Shown piece after piece: positions 16,157-22,500 of a DNA stretch of 23,291 nucleotides. Under the pieces are notes generated by a model that worked only from the letters and a program-made list of their open reading frames with translations, was not told the origin of the DNA and searched no databases. Position 1 is the first letter of the stretch, and each line of letters starts with the position of its first letter. This DNA comes from JBHGBB01 sp041946755 (GTDB lineage: Bacteria > UBP4 > UBA4092 > JAOAEQ01): NCBI GenBank assembly GCA_041946755.1, contig JBHGBB010000036.1, positions 1-23,291 on the forward strand, read 5' to 3'. A program made the position numbers and the translations under genes.

Positions 16157-16579
16157 CTATTTCTTGGTTTCTTTTCCCTTCTTCAGCAAATCGACATATA
16201 ACTCTTTTCGGTTATAGGTCGACCATTCATATTCCGGGACGAATACGATTGCATCAGTTGGGCAGGGATCAACGCATAATCCACAATATGCGCATCGATC
16301 GGCGCACCAACTGAATTTATCGATGACATTCTTTTTATCTTCTCCACGATGGGTGACAATCTCTAAATCATTATCCGGACAAGCGCGAGCACAGGCTAAA
16401 CAACCGATACATTTATCGACATGGAGATACAGCTGGCCGCGCGACCGTTCCGGCATTTGCCATTTTTCGTCCGGATACTGCATCGTTACTGCCGGTTTAA
16501 AAAAGAACTTGATGGTAACCATCATCCCAACCAGCAGACTCCAGAGTCCAGTAATAATATTTTTTATATAATTAAACAT
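16157..16579 (-). CDS. nuoI: Complex I iron-sulfur subunit I
   Basis: NuoI carries clusters N6a and N6b, which pass electrons towards the NuoB cluster. The 140-residue protein begins with an amphipathic membrane-surface segment and has two ferredoxin motifs: Cys57, 60, 63 and 67 in CIGCLACARACP, and Cys96, 99, 102 and 106 in CAYCGLCVDPCP. Both 4Fe-4S sites are therefore complete. An extra Cys92 has no obvious ligand role. It lies 10 nt after nuoH and has no strong Shine-Dalgarno. With no NADH module encoded nearby, NuoI is a plausible entry point for ferredoxin or another donor. Confidence 0.96.
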   Translation of the reverse strand: MFNYIKNIITGLWSLLVGMMVTIKFFFKPAVTMQYPDEKWQMPERSRGQLYLHVDKCIGCLACARACPDNDLEIVTHRGEDKKNVIDKFSWCADRCAYCGLCVDPCPTDAIVFVPEYEWSTYNRKELYVDLLKKGKETKK

Positions 16580-16589
16580 AATGACTGTT

Positions 16590-17645
16590 TTATCTACGCA
16601 ATAGAATTAACAATCCGGTTACCGCAATATTAATAAACGCTAATGGGGTTAATATTTTCCAGCCGAATGACATCATCTGATCAACTCGAACTCTTGGGAA
16701 CGTCCAGCGGAACCACATGAGCACAAATATGAGCATATAGGTTTTGATCAGGAACCAGATGATTGACGGGAAGAACGGGCCTTGCCATCCCCCGAAAAAC
16801 AGCGTGGTGGCGATTGCAGAAACGGTAAAAATATTGGTATATTCGGCGACAAAGAATATGGCGAACTTCATCCCGCTATATTCGGTATGGAATCCGGCGA
16901 CTAGTTCGGATTCAGCTTCCGGGATATCGAATGGCGTCCGGTTGGTCTCAGCGGTAGCCGCGATAAAATAGATCAGAAATGCTACTGGCTGCACAATAAT
17001 ATACCAATAATGTTTCTGAGCTTCGATTATCGAGACCATGCTTAACGAACCGACCATCATCACAATACTGATTATTGATAGTAACAATGGAACTTCATAA
17101 CTTACGATCTGGGCTACGGTGCGCATCCCACCAATAATAGAATATTTATTATAGGAGCTCCACCCAGCCATGAAGATACCGATTACGGCAACGCTGCCGA
17201 TTGCGAGAATATATAACAATCCCAAGTTCATATCTTTCGCAATAATCCCTTTATCAAAGGGGATACAGAGGAACGCCATAAACGCAGGAAACATGACGAT
17301 TACCGGTGCCGCTAAATATACCCAGCGATCCGCTTTTTCCGGCATGATGTTCTCTTTCAACAGGAGTTTAAAGGTATCGGCAACACTTTGCAGTAGACCA
17401 TGTGGCCCAACTCGCATTGGTCCAAGTCGGGATTGCATATGGGCGCTTACTTTCCGTTCCATCCAGATAACGAAGAAGCCATGAATTGCAATGAATGCAG
17501 CAATCATGCCCGCGACTACACCCATAAATGCGATATCAGTCCAGAATACTATCCATTGAGTCCAAAGCGGAGATAGATTATATTTCTGGCAATATTCGGT
17601 AACTAAATTTAAAATTGCGGTTGCTAATGCTTGTAAATCAAACAT
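16590..17645 (-). CDS. nuoH: Complex I subunit H, quinone-channel subunit
   Basis: NuoH anchors the hydrophilic arm and forms most of the quinone tunnel together with NuoB and NuoD. The 351-residue, eight-helix protein shows WMERKVSAHMQSRLGPMRVG at 61-80, then GLLQSVADTFKLLLKE, and the cytoplasmic loop ETNRTPFDIPEAESELVAGF, rich in conserved acidic residues of the E-channel. There is no clear Shine-Dalgarno. The 72 bp between nuoD and this ATG hold a 7-bp-period repeat element. Confidence 0.97.
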   Translation of the reverse strand: MFDLQALATAILNLVTEYCQKYNLSPLWTQWIVFWTDIAFMGVVAGMIAAFIAIHGFFVIWMERKVSAHMQSRLGPMRVGPHGLLQSVADTFKLLLKENIMPEKADRWVYLAAPVIVMFPAFMAFLCIPFDKGIIAKDMNLGLLYILAIGSVAVIGIFMAGWSSYNKYSIIGGMRTVAQIVSYEVPLLLSIISIVMMVGSLSMVSIIEAQKHYWYIIVQPVAFLIYFIAATAETNRTPFDIPEAESELVAGFHTEYSGMKFAIFFVAEYTNIFTVSAIATTLFFGGWQGPFFPSIIWFLIKTYMLIFVLMWFRWTFPRVRVDQMMSFGWKILTPLAFINIAVTGLLILLRR

Positions 17646-17654
17646 TGTTAAAGG

Positions 17655-17712
17655 CAGTCCTAAGTCCTAAGTCTTAAGTCCTAAGAGAAAAATGTCTATC
17701 TTAGGCTTGAGT
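17655..17712. repeat. 7-bp-period repeat element between nuoD and nuoH
   Basis: From CAGTCC at 17655-17660, TAAGTCC/TAAGTCT units run in tandem to 17685. A degraded inverse unit (CTTAGGCTTGAG) follows at 17700-17711, so only a short foldback remains. The left boundary TAAAGGCAGTCC (17649-17660) is identical to the outer end of the element near 22438, read on the other strand. The right boundary is approximate. Confidence 0.7.
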
Positions 17713-17717
17713 ATATT

Positions 17718-18872
17718 TTATCTATCTAACTCTCCCATAACCATATCGAGGCTGCCGCCGATTGCGACAATATCAGCTACTTTCCAGCCTTTAGCCAGTT
17801 CCGGGAGAACACTTAAATTGCTGAAACAGGCAGATCGGATTTTCAGCCGAAACGGTTTTGGGGTTCCATCGCTAATAATATAAAATCCTATTTCACCTCT
17901 CGGTGATTCAGTGCGATAATACAATTCGCCAACCGGCGGACGTATAATTCTTGGTACTTTTGCGATAATATCTCCAGCCGGGATGGTTTCTAACGCCTGT
18001 TCGACGATTTTTAAACTCTCCCGCATCTCTTCGATTCGAACCTTATATCGATCCCAGCAATCGCCGGTGTTTCCGGTCGGAATATTAAAATTAAATTTAT
18101 TATATATTGAATACGGTTCATTCTTGCGGGGGTCCCATTTAACTCCGGAAGCGCGGATATTCGGTCCGGTTGCACCATAATTTATTGCCATCTCTTTCGA
18201 GAGGATGCCAATTCCTTTAGTTCGGTTCATAAAAATGACATTATCGGTCAATAAATCTTCATATTCTTTAATTCGCGGCCGGCAATAGGAGACAAACGCC
18301 TGGGCTTGTTTGATAAATTCTTGTGGCAAATCGGCATTAACTCCGCCGATCCGGAAATAATTATAGGTTAACCGGGCACCGCAAGTCATTTCGAATAAAT
18401 CCAGGATTTTTTCCCGTTCCCGGAAACAGTAGAGTAACGGAGTCCATGCGCCCAGGTCTAGTGCATAGGTACCGAGCCAGACCAAATGGCTGGCAAGACG
18501 GTTCAGTTCGCACATGATTACCCGAATATATTCCGCACGTTCAGGAATATTAATTCCGGCAAGTTTTTCCACGGCACCGCAATATCCCATGTTCATATTC
18601 ATCGACGCTAGATAATCCAGCCGGTCGGAATAGGGGATATACATGGTATAGGTCCGATTTTCAGCGATTTTCTCATGGTTCCGATGGAGATATCCGAAAT
18701 AGGGGGTTACTTTGGTGATTACTTCGCCATCAAGGCTTAAAACTAATCGAAGCACACCATGAGTACTCGGATGCTGCGGTCCCATGTTTATTTCAAATTC
18801 TTGGGTTTCGATATCCGAGCTCGCTACGTCAGAACAAGATTCAAATGCGGTAGTTATTTCCTGATTATCCAT
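17718..18872 (-). CDS. nuoD: Complex I 49-kDa-type subunit D
   Basis: NuoD forms the quinone headgroup site with NuoB. The 384-residue protein has the diagnostic MGPQHPSTHGVLRL block. His38 there and Tyr87 in SDRLDYLAS coincide in number with the quinone-binding His38 and Tyr87 of Thermus Nqo4. PRGEIGFYIISDG and the C-terminal GSLDMVMGELDR are also typical. NuoC is a separate gene rather than a NuoCD fusion. The ATG overlaps the nuoC stop codon (TAATG). Confidence 0.97.
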   Translation of the reverse strand: MDNQEITTAFESCSDVASSDIETQEFEINMGPQHPSTHGVLRLVLSLDGEVITKVTPYFGYLHRNHEKIAENRTYTMYIPYSDRLDYLASMNMNMGYCGAVEKLAGINIPERAEYIRVIMCELNRLASHLVWLGTYALDLGAWTPLLYCFREREKILDLFEMTCGARLTYNYFRIGGVNADLPQEFIKQAQAFVSYCRPRIKEYEDLLTDNVIFMNRTKGIGILSKEMAINYGATGPNIRASGVKWDPRKNEPYSIYNKFNFNIPTGNTGDCWDRYKVRIEEMRESLKIVEQALETIPAGDIIAKVPRIIRPPVGELYYRTESPRGEIGFYIISDGTPKPFRLKIRSACFSNLSVLPELAKGWKVADIVAIGGSLDMVMGELDR

Positions 18873-19330
18873 TATGCTTTATTCAGATGCACCATGTCTT
18901 TCTTCGTATAATCTTTTTGCAAAGGATGGCCAACCCAGTCTTCCGATAGCAGAATTCGTCTTAAATCCGGATGGCCAACAAAAACAATTCCGATTAAATC
19001 GTATACTTCCCGTTCATGCCAATCAGCGGTTTGCCATAACGTTGCAACCGTCGGGATTTTCGGATCGGTTCGTGGCGTTGGTACTTTTAAAGTTACTTTA
19101 TGGTTATTGGAGAAGGAATAGAGATGATATACCGCTTCCAGATTCTCACCCCGATCGACTCCGCTTAAGCACATGAGACTATCGAACGCTAAATCGGAGG
19201 TTTCTTTCAGATAAACACTGATGGTATAAATACTATTTGCGGGTACAATAATCGCCTGGCTCGCATCCAAACTAAGCGGCGTTTGCGGGAAGACTGATTG
19301 TAATCGAGCTAAAATATCGGTTGTTTCCAT
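18872..19330 (-). CDS. nuoC: Complex I 30-kDa-type subunit C
   Basis: NuoC is a structural subunit of the hydrophilic arm that packs against NuoD. The 152-residue protein carries the family signature TADWHEREVYDLIGIVFVGHPDLRRILLSEDW near its C-terminus, followed by GHPLQKDY. Its N-terminal half is variable, as usual. It follows nuoB after 49 bp and overlaps nuoD by one base. No clear ribosome site precedes the ATG. Confidence 0.96.
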   Translation of the reverse strand: METTDILARLQSVFPQTPLSLDASQAIIVPANSIYTISVYLKETSDLAFDSLMCLSGVDRGENLEAVYHLYSFSNNHKVTLKVPTPRTDPKIPTVATLWQTADWHEREVYDLIGIVFVGHPDLRRILLSEDWVGHPLQKDYTKKDMVHLNKA

Positions 19331-19379
19331 TTATGATACGTAGCGAACTTTCCGAGCATTATTGGTTGCTCGTAAAGAA

Positions 19380-19913
19380 TTATTTTTCTATAGAATGGGT
19401 AACTTTTGGTTTGCTTCTAAACGTTTCTTTTTTAATTTTTTCCTGTAATTGCATTAACCCATATAGCAGGGTTTCCGGTCGCGGTGGGCATCCGGGAATA
19501 TAAACATCTACCGGAACCACTAAATCCACCCCTTTAACCACGCAATACGAATCATGATAAAACGGGCCGCCGGAAATAGCGCAGCTGCCCATTGCCATAA
19601 CGTATTTCGGTTCCGGCATTTGTTCATAGAGCCGTTTTAACCGGGATGCCATCTTTTCATTTACGGTACCGGCAACGATCATAACATCCGCTTGCCGCGG
19701 AGTAGCCCGATATAATCCGGCTCCGAACCGGTCGATATCATACCGGGATGCACCGGTACATAGCATTTCGATAGCGCAACATGCGATTCCGAAGGTTAAC
19801 GGCCATAACGATGACCGTTTCCCCCAGTTAAATATAAAATCTGCAGGAACAATTACCACATTCCCGCCAGGGACTTTATCTAATATATCTATTGCTTTAT
19901 TGATTACAGCCAT
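19380..19913 (-). CDS. nuoB: Complex I iron-sulfur subunit B
   Basis: NuoB holds cluster N2, the last cluster before quinone. The 177-residue protein has the expected ligands: Cys45-Cys46 (GIACCAIEM), Cys111 (MGSCAISGG) and Cys142 (IPGCPPRPE), with the YDIDRFG and RATPRQADVMIVAG blocks between them. It normally follows nuoA directly. Here an S23-type gene flanked by inverted repeats lies between them, and the right-hand repeat ends about 9 nt before the nuoB ATG. No Shine-Dalgarno is visible. Confidence 0.97.
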   Translation of the reverse strand: MAVINKAIDILDKVPGGNVVIVPADFIFNWGKRSSLWPLTFGIACCAIEMLCTGASRYDIDRFGAGLYRATPRQADVMIVAGTVNEKMASRLKRLYEQMPEPKYVMAMGSCAISGGPFYHDSYCVVKGVDLVVPVDVYIPGCPPRPETLLYGLMQLQEKIKKETFRSKPKVTHSIEK

Positions 19914-19921
19914 AGTTCAAA

Positions 19922-19949
19922 AAGTACCAAGTACTAAGTACTAAGTACC
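19922..19949 (-). repeat. 28-nt arm of the inverted repeat bracketing the S23-type gene (downstream arm)
   Basis: The plus strand shows four units, AAGTACC, AAGTACT, AAGTACT and AAGTACC. It is the inverse of 20413-20440: as RNA the two arms would form 25 Watson-Crick pairs, one G-U pair and two mismatches over 28 positions. It lies between the S23-type stop codon and the nuoB ATG. Confidence 0.85.
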
Positions 19950-19963
19950 AAAAAAGGAAATGA

Positions 19964-20326
19964 TTATATTTGGTTTTCTTTCGACCGCAAAATAATCGTG
20001 GTTATAATTTTTATTAATTCTTCTATTTCTTGAAGCAATTCTTTAGTTTTAAGTCCAGAAATAGTTTTAGATACTACTAATAATCGTAACCAATATCTGG
20101 TTTCCCGAGCTTCTTTTCGCGCAATGCTGTATTTCGAGATAAAATCCGCTCGACTTTGTGCTCCTTGTGCTTCCTCGATATTTGCACCAACTGAGGTACC
20201 CGAGCGAAGTATCTGTTGACCAAGGATTCTAGCAGCACCGGATTTCTTTTCTAGATAAGTATAGAGATTGATTATACGCAAAGCAAAATCAAAAGTTCGC
20301 TCTGAGATATCCCACTCTTTTACCAT
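19964..20326 (-). CDS. S23-type four-helix-bundle protein inserted between nuoA and nuoB
   Basis: This 120-residue, almost wholly helical protein matches the S23/TIGR02436 family pattern: an early DFALRIINLY helix, LRSGTSVGANIEEAQGAQSR at about 41-60, then FISKYSIARKEARETRYWLRLL. Members occur as ORFs in 23S rRNA intervening sequences, and relatives (Avd) assist diversity-generating retroelements. The fold binds nucleic acid, but the role of free-standing copies is unknown. It is not a complex I subunit. It interrupts nuoAB, has no clear Shine-Dalgarno and is bracketed by 28-nt inverted repeats. I see no reverse transcriptase or variable repeat in the window. Confidence 0.85.
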   Translation of the reverse strand: MVKEWDISERTFDFALRIINLYTYLEKKSGAARILGQQILRSGTSVGANIEEAQGAQSRADFISKYSIARKEARETRYWLRLLVVSKTISGLKTKELLQEIEELIKIITTIILRSKENQI

Positions 20327-20412
20327 AATCTATTTAGAAAAACTCATTTTTCTAGAGAGTATAGTATATTTTTATTTTGGTACTTGATACTTTATCCTTG
20401 GTACTTGCGTTT

Positions 20413-20440
20413 GGTACTTGGTACTTGATACTTGGTACTT
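20413..20440 (-). repeat. 28-nt arm of the inverted repeat bracketing the S23-type gene (upstream arm)
   Basis: The plus strand shows GGTACTT, GGTACTT, GATACTT and GGTACTT. Three further, more degraded units extend the array down to about 20377 (GGTACTT at 20379-20385 and 20400-20406, GATACTT at 20386-20392). The core ends 2 nt before the nuoA stop codon on the plus-strand map, so the nuoA mRNA leads directly into it. Its partner is 19922-19949. Confidence 0.85.
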
Positions 20441-20442
20441 AG

Positions 20443-20799
20443 CTAGATCCATTCCAGCGCTCCTTTTTTCCAGGCATACGCTAATCCGACCACTAAGATA
20501 GCAATAAATACCATCATTTCGAGATAAGCAAACCAACCGAGCGCGCGGAATACTACCGCCCAAGGTACAATAAATAACGCTTCTACATCGAAAATAACGA
20601 AAATTAAGGTGATTACATAATAGCGAGCATTAAACTGGAATCGGGAAGCGCCTACGGTAGTTTCACCGCATTCATAAGGAATGGTTTTTTCGCCAACAAC
20701 TTTTTTAGGTCGTATGAACCAGGAGGTTACAAATGCTGCGATCGGGAATAAAACCCCGACAATAAAAAACACGCCTAGTAGCGCGTAGTCTGTAAGCAT
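20443..20799 (-). CDS. nuoA: Complex I subunit A
   Basis: NuoA is a small three-helix subunit at the junction of the two arms. The 118-residue protein shows the conserved IPYECGE loop (about 40-46), SRFQFNARYYVITLIFVIFDVEA (53-75) and a final helix ending in KKGALEWI. It is the first gene of the nuo operon, about 30 nt downstream of the predicted transcription start. AAGGAT lies about 5 nt before the ATG and can be hidden in a 6-bp hairpin. Confidence 0.96.
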   Translation of the reverse strand: MLTDYALLGVFFIVGVLFPIAAFVTSWFIRPKKVVGEKTIPYECGETTVGASRFQFNARYYVITLIFVIFDVEALFIVPWAVVFRALGWFAYLEMMVFIAILVVGLAYAWKKGALEWI

Positions 20800-20804
20800 A
20801 CAAA

Positions 20805-20821
20805 ATCCTTAGCCGAAGGAT
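20805..20821 (-). promoter_or_regulatory. Hairpin covering the nuoA ribosome-binding site
   Basis: In the mRNA, ATCCTT (20816-20821) can pair with AAGGAT (20805-20810) around a 5-nt loop. The second arm is the best Shine-Dalgarno for nuoA, so the hairpin would compete with ribosome binding. It lies wholly within the short predicted leader. Its stability is modest. Confidence 0.5.
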
Positions 20822-20835
20822 GATTTAAACAATAT

Positions 20836-20864
20836 ATTATACCCGATTTCGAAAATTCTGTCAA
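20836..20864 (-). promoter_or_regulatory. Consensus sigma70 promoter of the nuo operon
   Basis: On the minus strand, TTGACA (20859-20864) and TATAAT (20836-20841) are separated by exactly 17 nt, a perfect match to the housekeeping consensus in both boxes and spacing. Transcription should start near 20829, about 30 nt before the nuoA ATG. Such a promoter predicts strong, mostly constitutive transcription of the whole operon. Confidence 0.85.
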
Positions 20865-21000
20865 AGAAAGTAGACGACTATTTCCCCCCGAATTTTCGAC
20901 CAATATGTCTCCTTTTTCTATAAGAAATTAGACATAGTATTTCATCCTTCGTCTTCCTCTGGATTTAATGGCTGGTTTTAATGAGGTGAATAGGGAGACA

Positions 21001-21029
21001 TGACGAGGGATATCCGATATCCCTCGTCA
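21001..21029. repeat. Palindrome 1 of 4, 29 bp
   Basis: Arms of 14 bp, perfect, surround a single centre base at 21015. The left arm begins TGACGAGGGATAT. Confidence 0.85.
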
Positions 21030-21066
21030 AAACACAAGTTTAAAGACAAGGTAGAATGGGATCAAA

Positions 21067-21093
21067 ATCAGATTGGCAGGCTGCCAATTTGAT
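21067..21093. repeat. Palindrome 2 of 4, 27 bp
   Basis: Arms of 13 bp surround a centre base at 21080, with ATTGGCAG and CTGCCAAT next to it. The only non-Watson-Crick pair is G21071 with T21089. Confidence 0.8.
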
Positions 21094-21130
21094 ATTTTGG
21101 TATTGGTTTCAGCAAAAAGAGGTATTTATC

Positions 21131-21159
21131 GAGCAAGTTGCATAGTATGCAACTTGCTC
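21131..21159. repeat. Palindrome 3 of 4, 29 bp
   Basis: Perfect 14-bp arms, GAGCAAGTTGCATA (21131-21144) and its inverse (21146-21159), flank a single G at 21145. Confidence 0.85.
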
Positions 21160-21177
21160 TTATTGAGGAGAAGAAAT

Positions 21178-21222
21178 AAGATATCGAGCAAACTGCAAAC
21201 TTTGCAGTTTGCTCGATATCTT
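21178..21222. repeat. Palindrome 4 of 4, 45 bp, possible terminator of the DUF1611 gene
   Basis: Perfect 22-bp arms (21178-21199 and 21201-21222) flank a single C at 21200. The inner arm contains GAGCAAACTGCAAA. On the minus strand the hairpin lies about 70 nt past the DUF1611 stop codon and is followed by TTATTTCTTCT, a mediocre U-rich tract. It may therefore end that transcript, although the stem is longer and less GC-rich than usual. Confidence 0.75.
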
Positions 21223-21293
21223 TAGTTATATCAATAATTTACGCTAAGAATAAGTATTGTTTTTAAAGGTAGGGAGGTAAAAGAATAAGGTGC

Positions 21294-22337
21294 TTACAGA
21301 TATTTTTCAAGGGCATCAATGAGTTTAGCCGCACCAAACCGTACCGGGTCGGTTGCCGGGAGTCCGGTTTCCTTTTCAAGCCGCTCAATTTCTTTCAAGG
21401 CTTCAGCCTCAGAAACCCATTTGGAATTTAATGCAATTCCAACCACTTTCGACGGTCTGATATATTGTAACAACTCTTCATGCATTCTGATGATTTCCGG
21501 GAAAGAGGGGAATGGGAACCCTTGATATTCATCAATTTCGGTTCGGCCAACTTCATGGCATAAAATCATGGTTTTCGGCATACTTCCATGCATTAAGGCT
21601 AAGGTTACCCCGGAATACCCGGGATGATAAATCGACCCTTGTCCTTCAATAAAAATGAATTGGGTGTCTTTAGGGTAAGCCATCAGCATTTTCTCGACTT
21701 CACCGGCCATAAAATCACCGATTACCCGGTCAAGTGGAATGCCGCCATTAGCGACCATAATTCCGGTTTGGCCGGTAGCAAGGAATTCGGATTTATATCC
21801 TCGTTTTTTCGCTTCCAGATGGCATTCTAGCGCCGCAGTCATTTTTCCGCAAGCGCAATCACTGCCGATAAATAAAACCGTGTTCGCTTTCAGGTCTTTT
21901 GCCAATCCGCGGGCAACATAGTTATCCGGTTCCGGTCTCCGAACATCAAAAATAGTAATCCCGGTTTTTTTGGCTGCAGCGGCAAATTCCGCATCTTCAT
22001 TTAACAAATAATGCAATCCGCTAACAATATCCAGTTTATGATTGATGGCGTCAAGAACAGTCTGCCGATATTTATCCGGTAAGAATCCACCGATCGGTGC
22101 AAAACCTATCAATAGACTATCCGGGTTAAATTTGAGCGCTTCTTCCAATGAACTTACGATAGGAACTTGATATTCGGTCTGAACGATGGCCCGGATATCT
22201 TTTCCCGCTTGCGTGGAATCGATAACCGCAACCACATCCTGCCCGCGATATCGAAGAACACCGATCGCGGTTTTTCCGTGAAGAATAGCTAAACATCCTT
22301 CGGCAAGGATAACGATGCGTTTGATATTGAGTTGCAT
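21294..22337 (-). CDS. DUF1611 family P-loop protein
   Basis: This 347-residue protein matches DUF1611: an N-terminal Rossmann-like domain (about 1-145) and a C-terminal P-loop NTPase-like domain. The nucleotide loop is GSDCACGKMT (158-167), a variant Walker A typical of the family. GQTGIMVANGGIPLDRVIGDF (189-209) and IEGQGSIYHPGYSGVTLALM (230-249) are further signatures. Some members (DgcN) have been described as D-glutamate N-acetyltransferases working with an epimerase-like partner. No such partner is visible here, so I leave the function open. The protein looks complete. A foldback repeat element lies just upstream of the ATG and no Shine-Dalgarno is seen. Confidence 0.85.
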   Translation of the reverse strand: MQLNIKRIVILAEGCLAILHGKTAIGVLRYRGQDVVAVIDSTQAGKDIRAIVQTEYQVPIVSSLEEALKFNPDSLLIGFAPIGGFLPDKYRQTVLDAINHKLDIVSGLHYLLNEDAEFAAAAKKTGITIFDVRRPEPDNYVARGLAKDLKANTVLFIGSDCACGKMTAALECHLEAKKRGYKSEFLATGQTGIMVANGGIPLDRVIGDFMAGEVEKMLMAYPKDTQFIFIEGQGSIYHPGYSGVTLALMHGSMPKTMILCHEVGRTEIDEYQGFPFPSFPEIIRMHEELLQYIRPSKVVGIALNSKWVSEAEALKEIERLEKETGLPATDPVRFGAAKLIDALEKYL

Positions 22338-22342
22338 AGTTG

Positions 22343-22432
22343 CAGCCTTAAGTCCTGAGTCCTAAGTTCTAAGTCATAAGCTCCAAGAACAAGTTGTTCT
22401 TCTTAGAACTTCGGACTTAACACTTCGGACTG
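22343..22432. repeat. 7-bp-period foldback element upstream of the DUF1611 gene
   Basis: The left half carries TTAAGTCC, TGAGTCC, TAAGTTC and TAAGTCA units. The right half carries the inverse, CTTAGAACTTCGG and ACTTCGGACTG. The halves can pair around a loop near 22380-22400 that has its own GAACAA/TTGTTC hairpin. The outer right boundary GGACTGCCTTTA (22427-22438) is the inverse of the sequence at 17649-17660. The element starts 6 bp from the DUF1611 ATG, within its mRNA leader. Confidence 0.75.
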
Positions 22433-22447
22433 CCTTTATGGTATACT
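22417..22447 (+). promoter_or_regulatory. Possible promoter of the DUF2723 gene
   Basis: TTAACA (22417-22422) and TATACT (22442-22447) lie 19 nt apart, upstream of the rightward gene. Spacing is longer than ideal, and the -35 box would lie inside the repeat element. Confidence 0.3.
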
Positions 22448-22500
22448 TTTCAGAAATAAAATGAATAGATTTTGTAACATACATCAGATATAAAGCGCAA

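Larger units (their letters stand above)
20865..21293. other. Non-coding gap with four spaced palindromes
   Basis: These 429 bp lie between the nuo promoter and the DUF1611 stop codon and hold no convincing gene. A 30-codon frame at 21000-21092 runs through two palindromes and has a poorly placed ribosome site, so I do not call it. The left part (20865-20999) shows nothing I recognise. The right part holds four palindromes, listed separately, with centres at 21015, 21080, 21145 and 21200. Confidence 0.7.

Noticed and set aside
19964..20326. Diversity-generating retroelement, from similarity of the S23-type protein to Avd
   Set aside because: No reverse transcriptase, template repeat or variable repeat is visible in the window.
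21000..21092. Thirty-codon ORF in the palindrome region
   Set aside because: It runs through two palindromes, has a poorly placed ribosome site and resembles nothing known.
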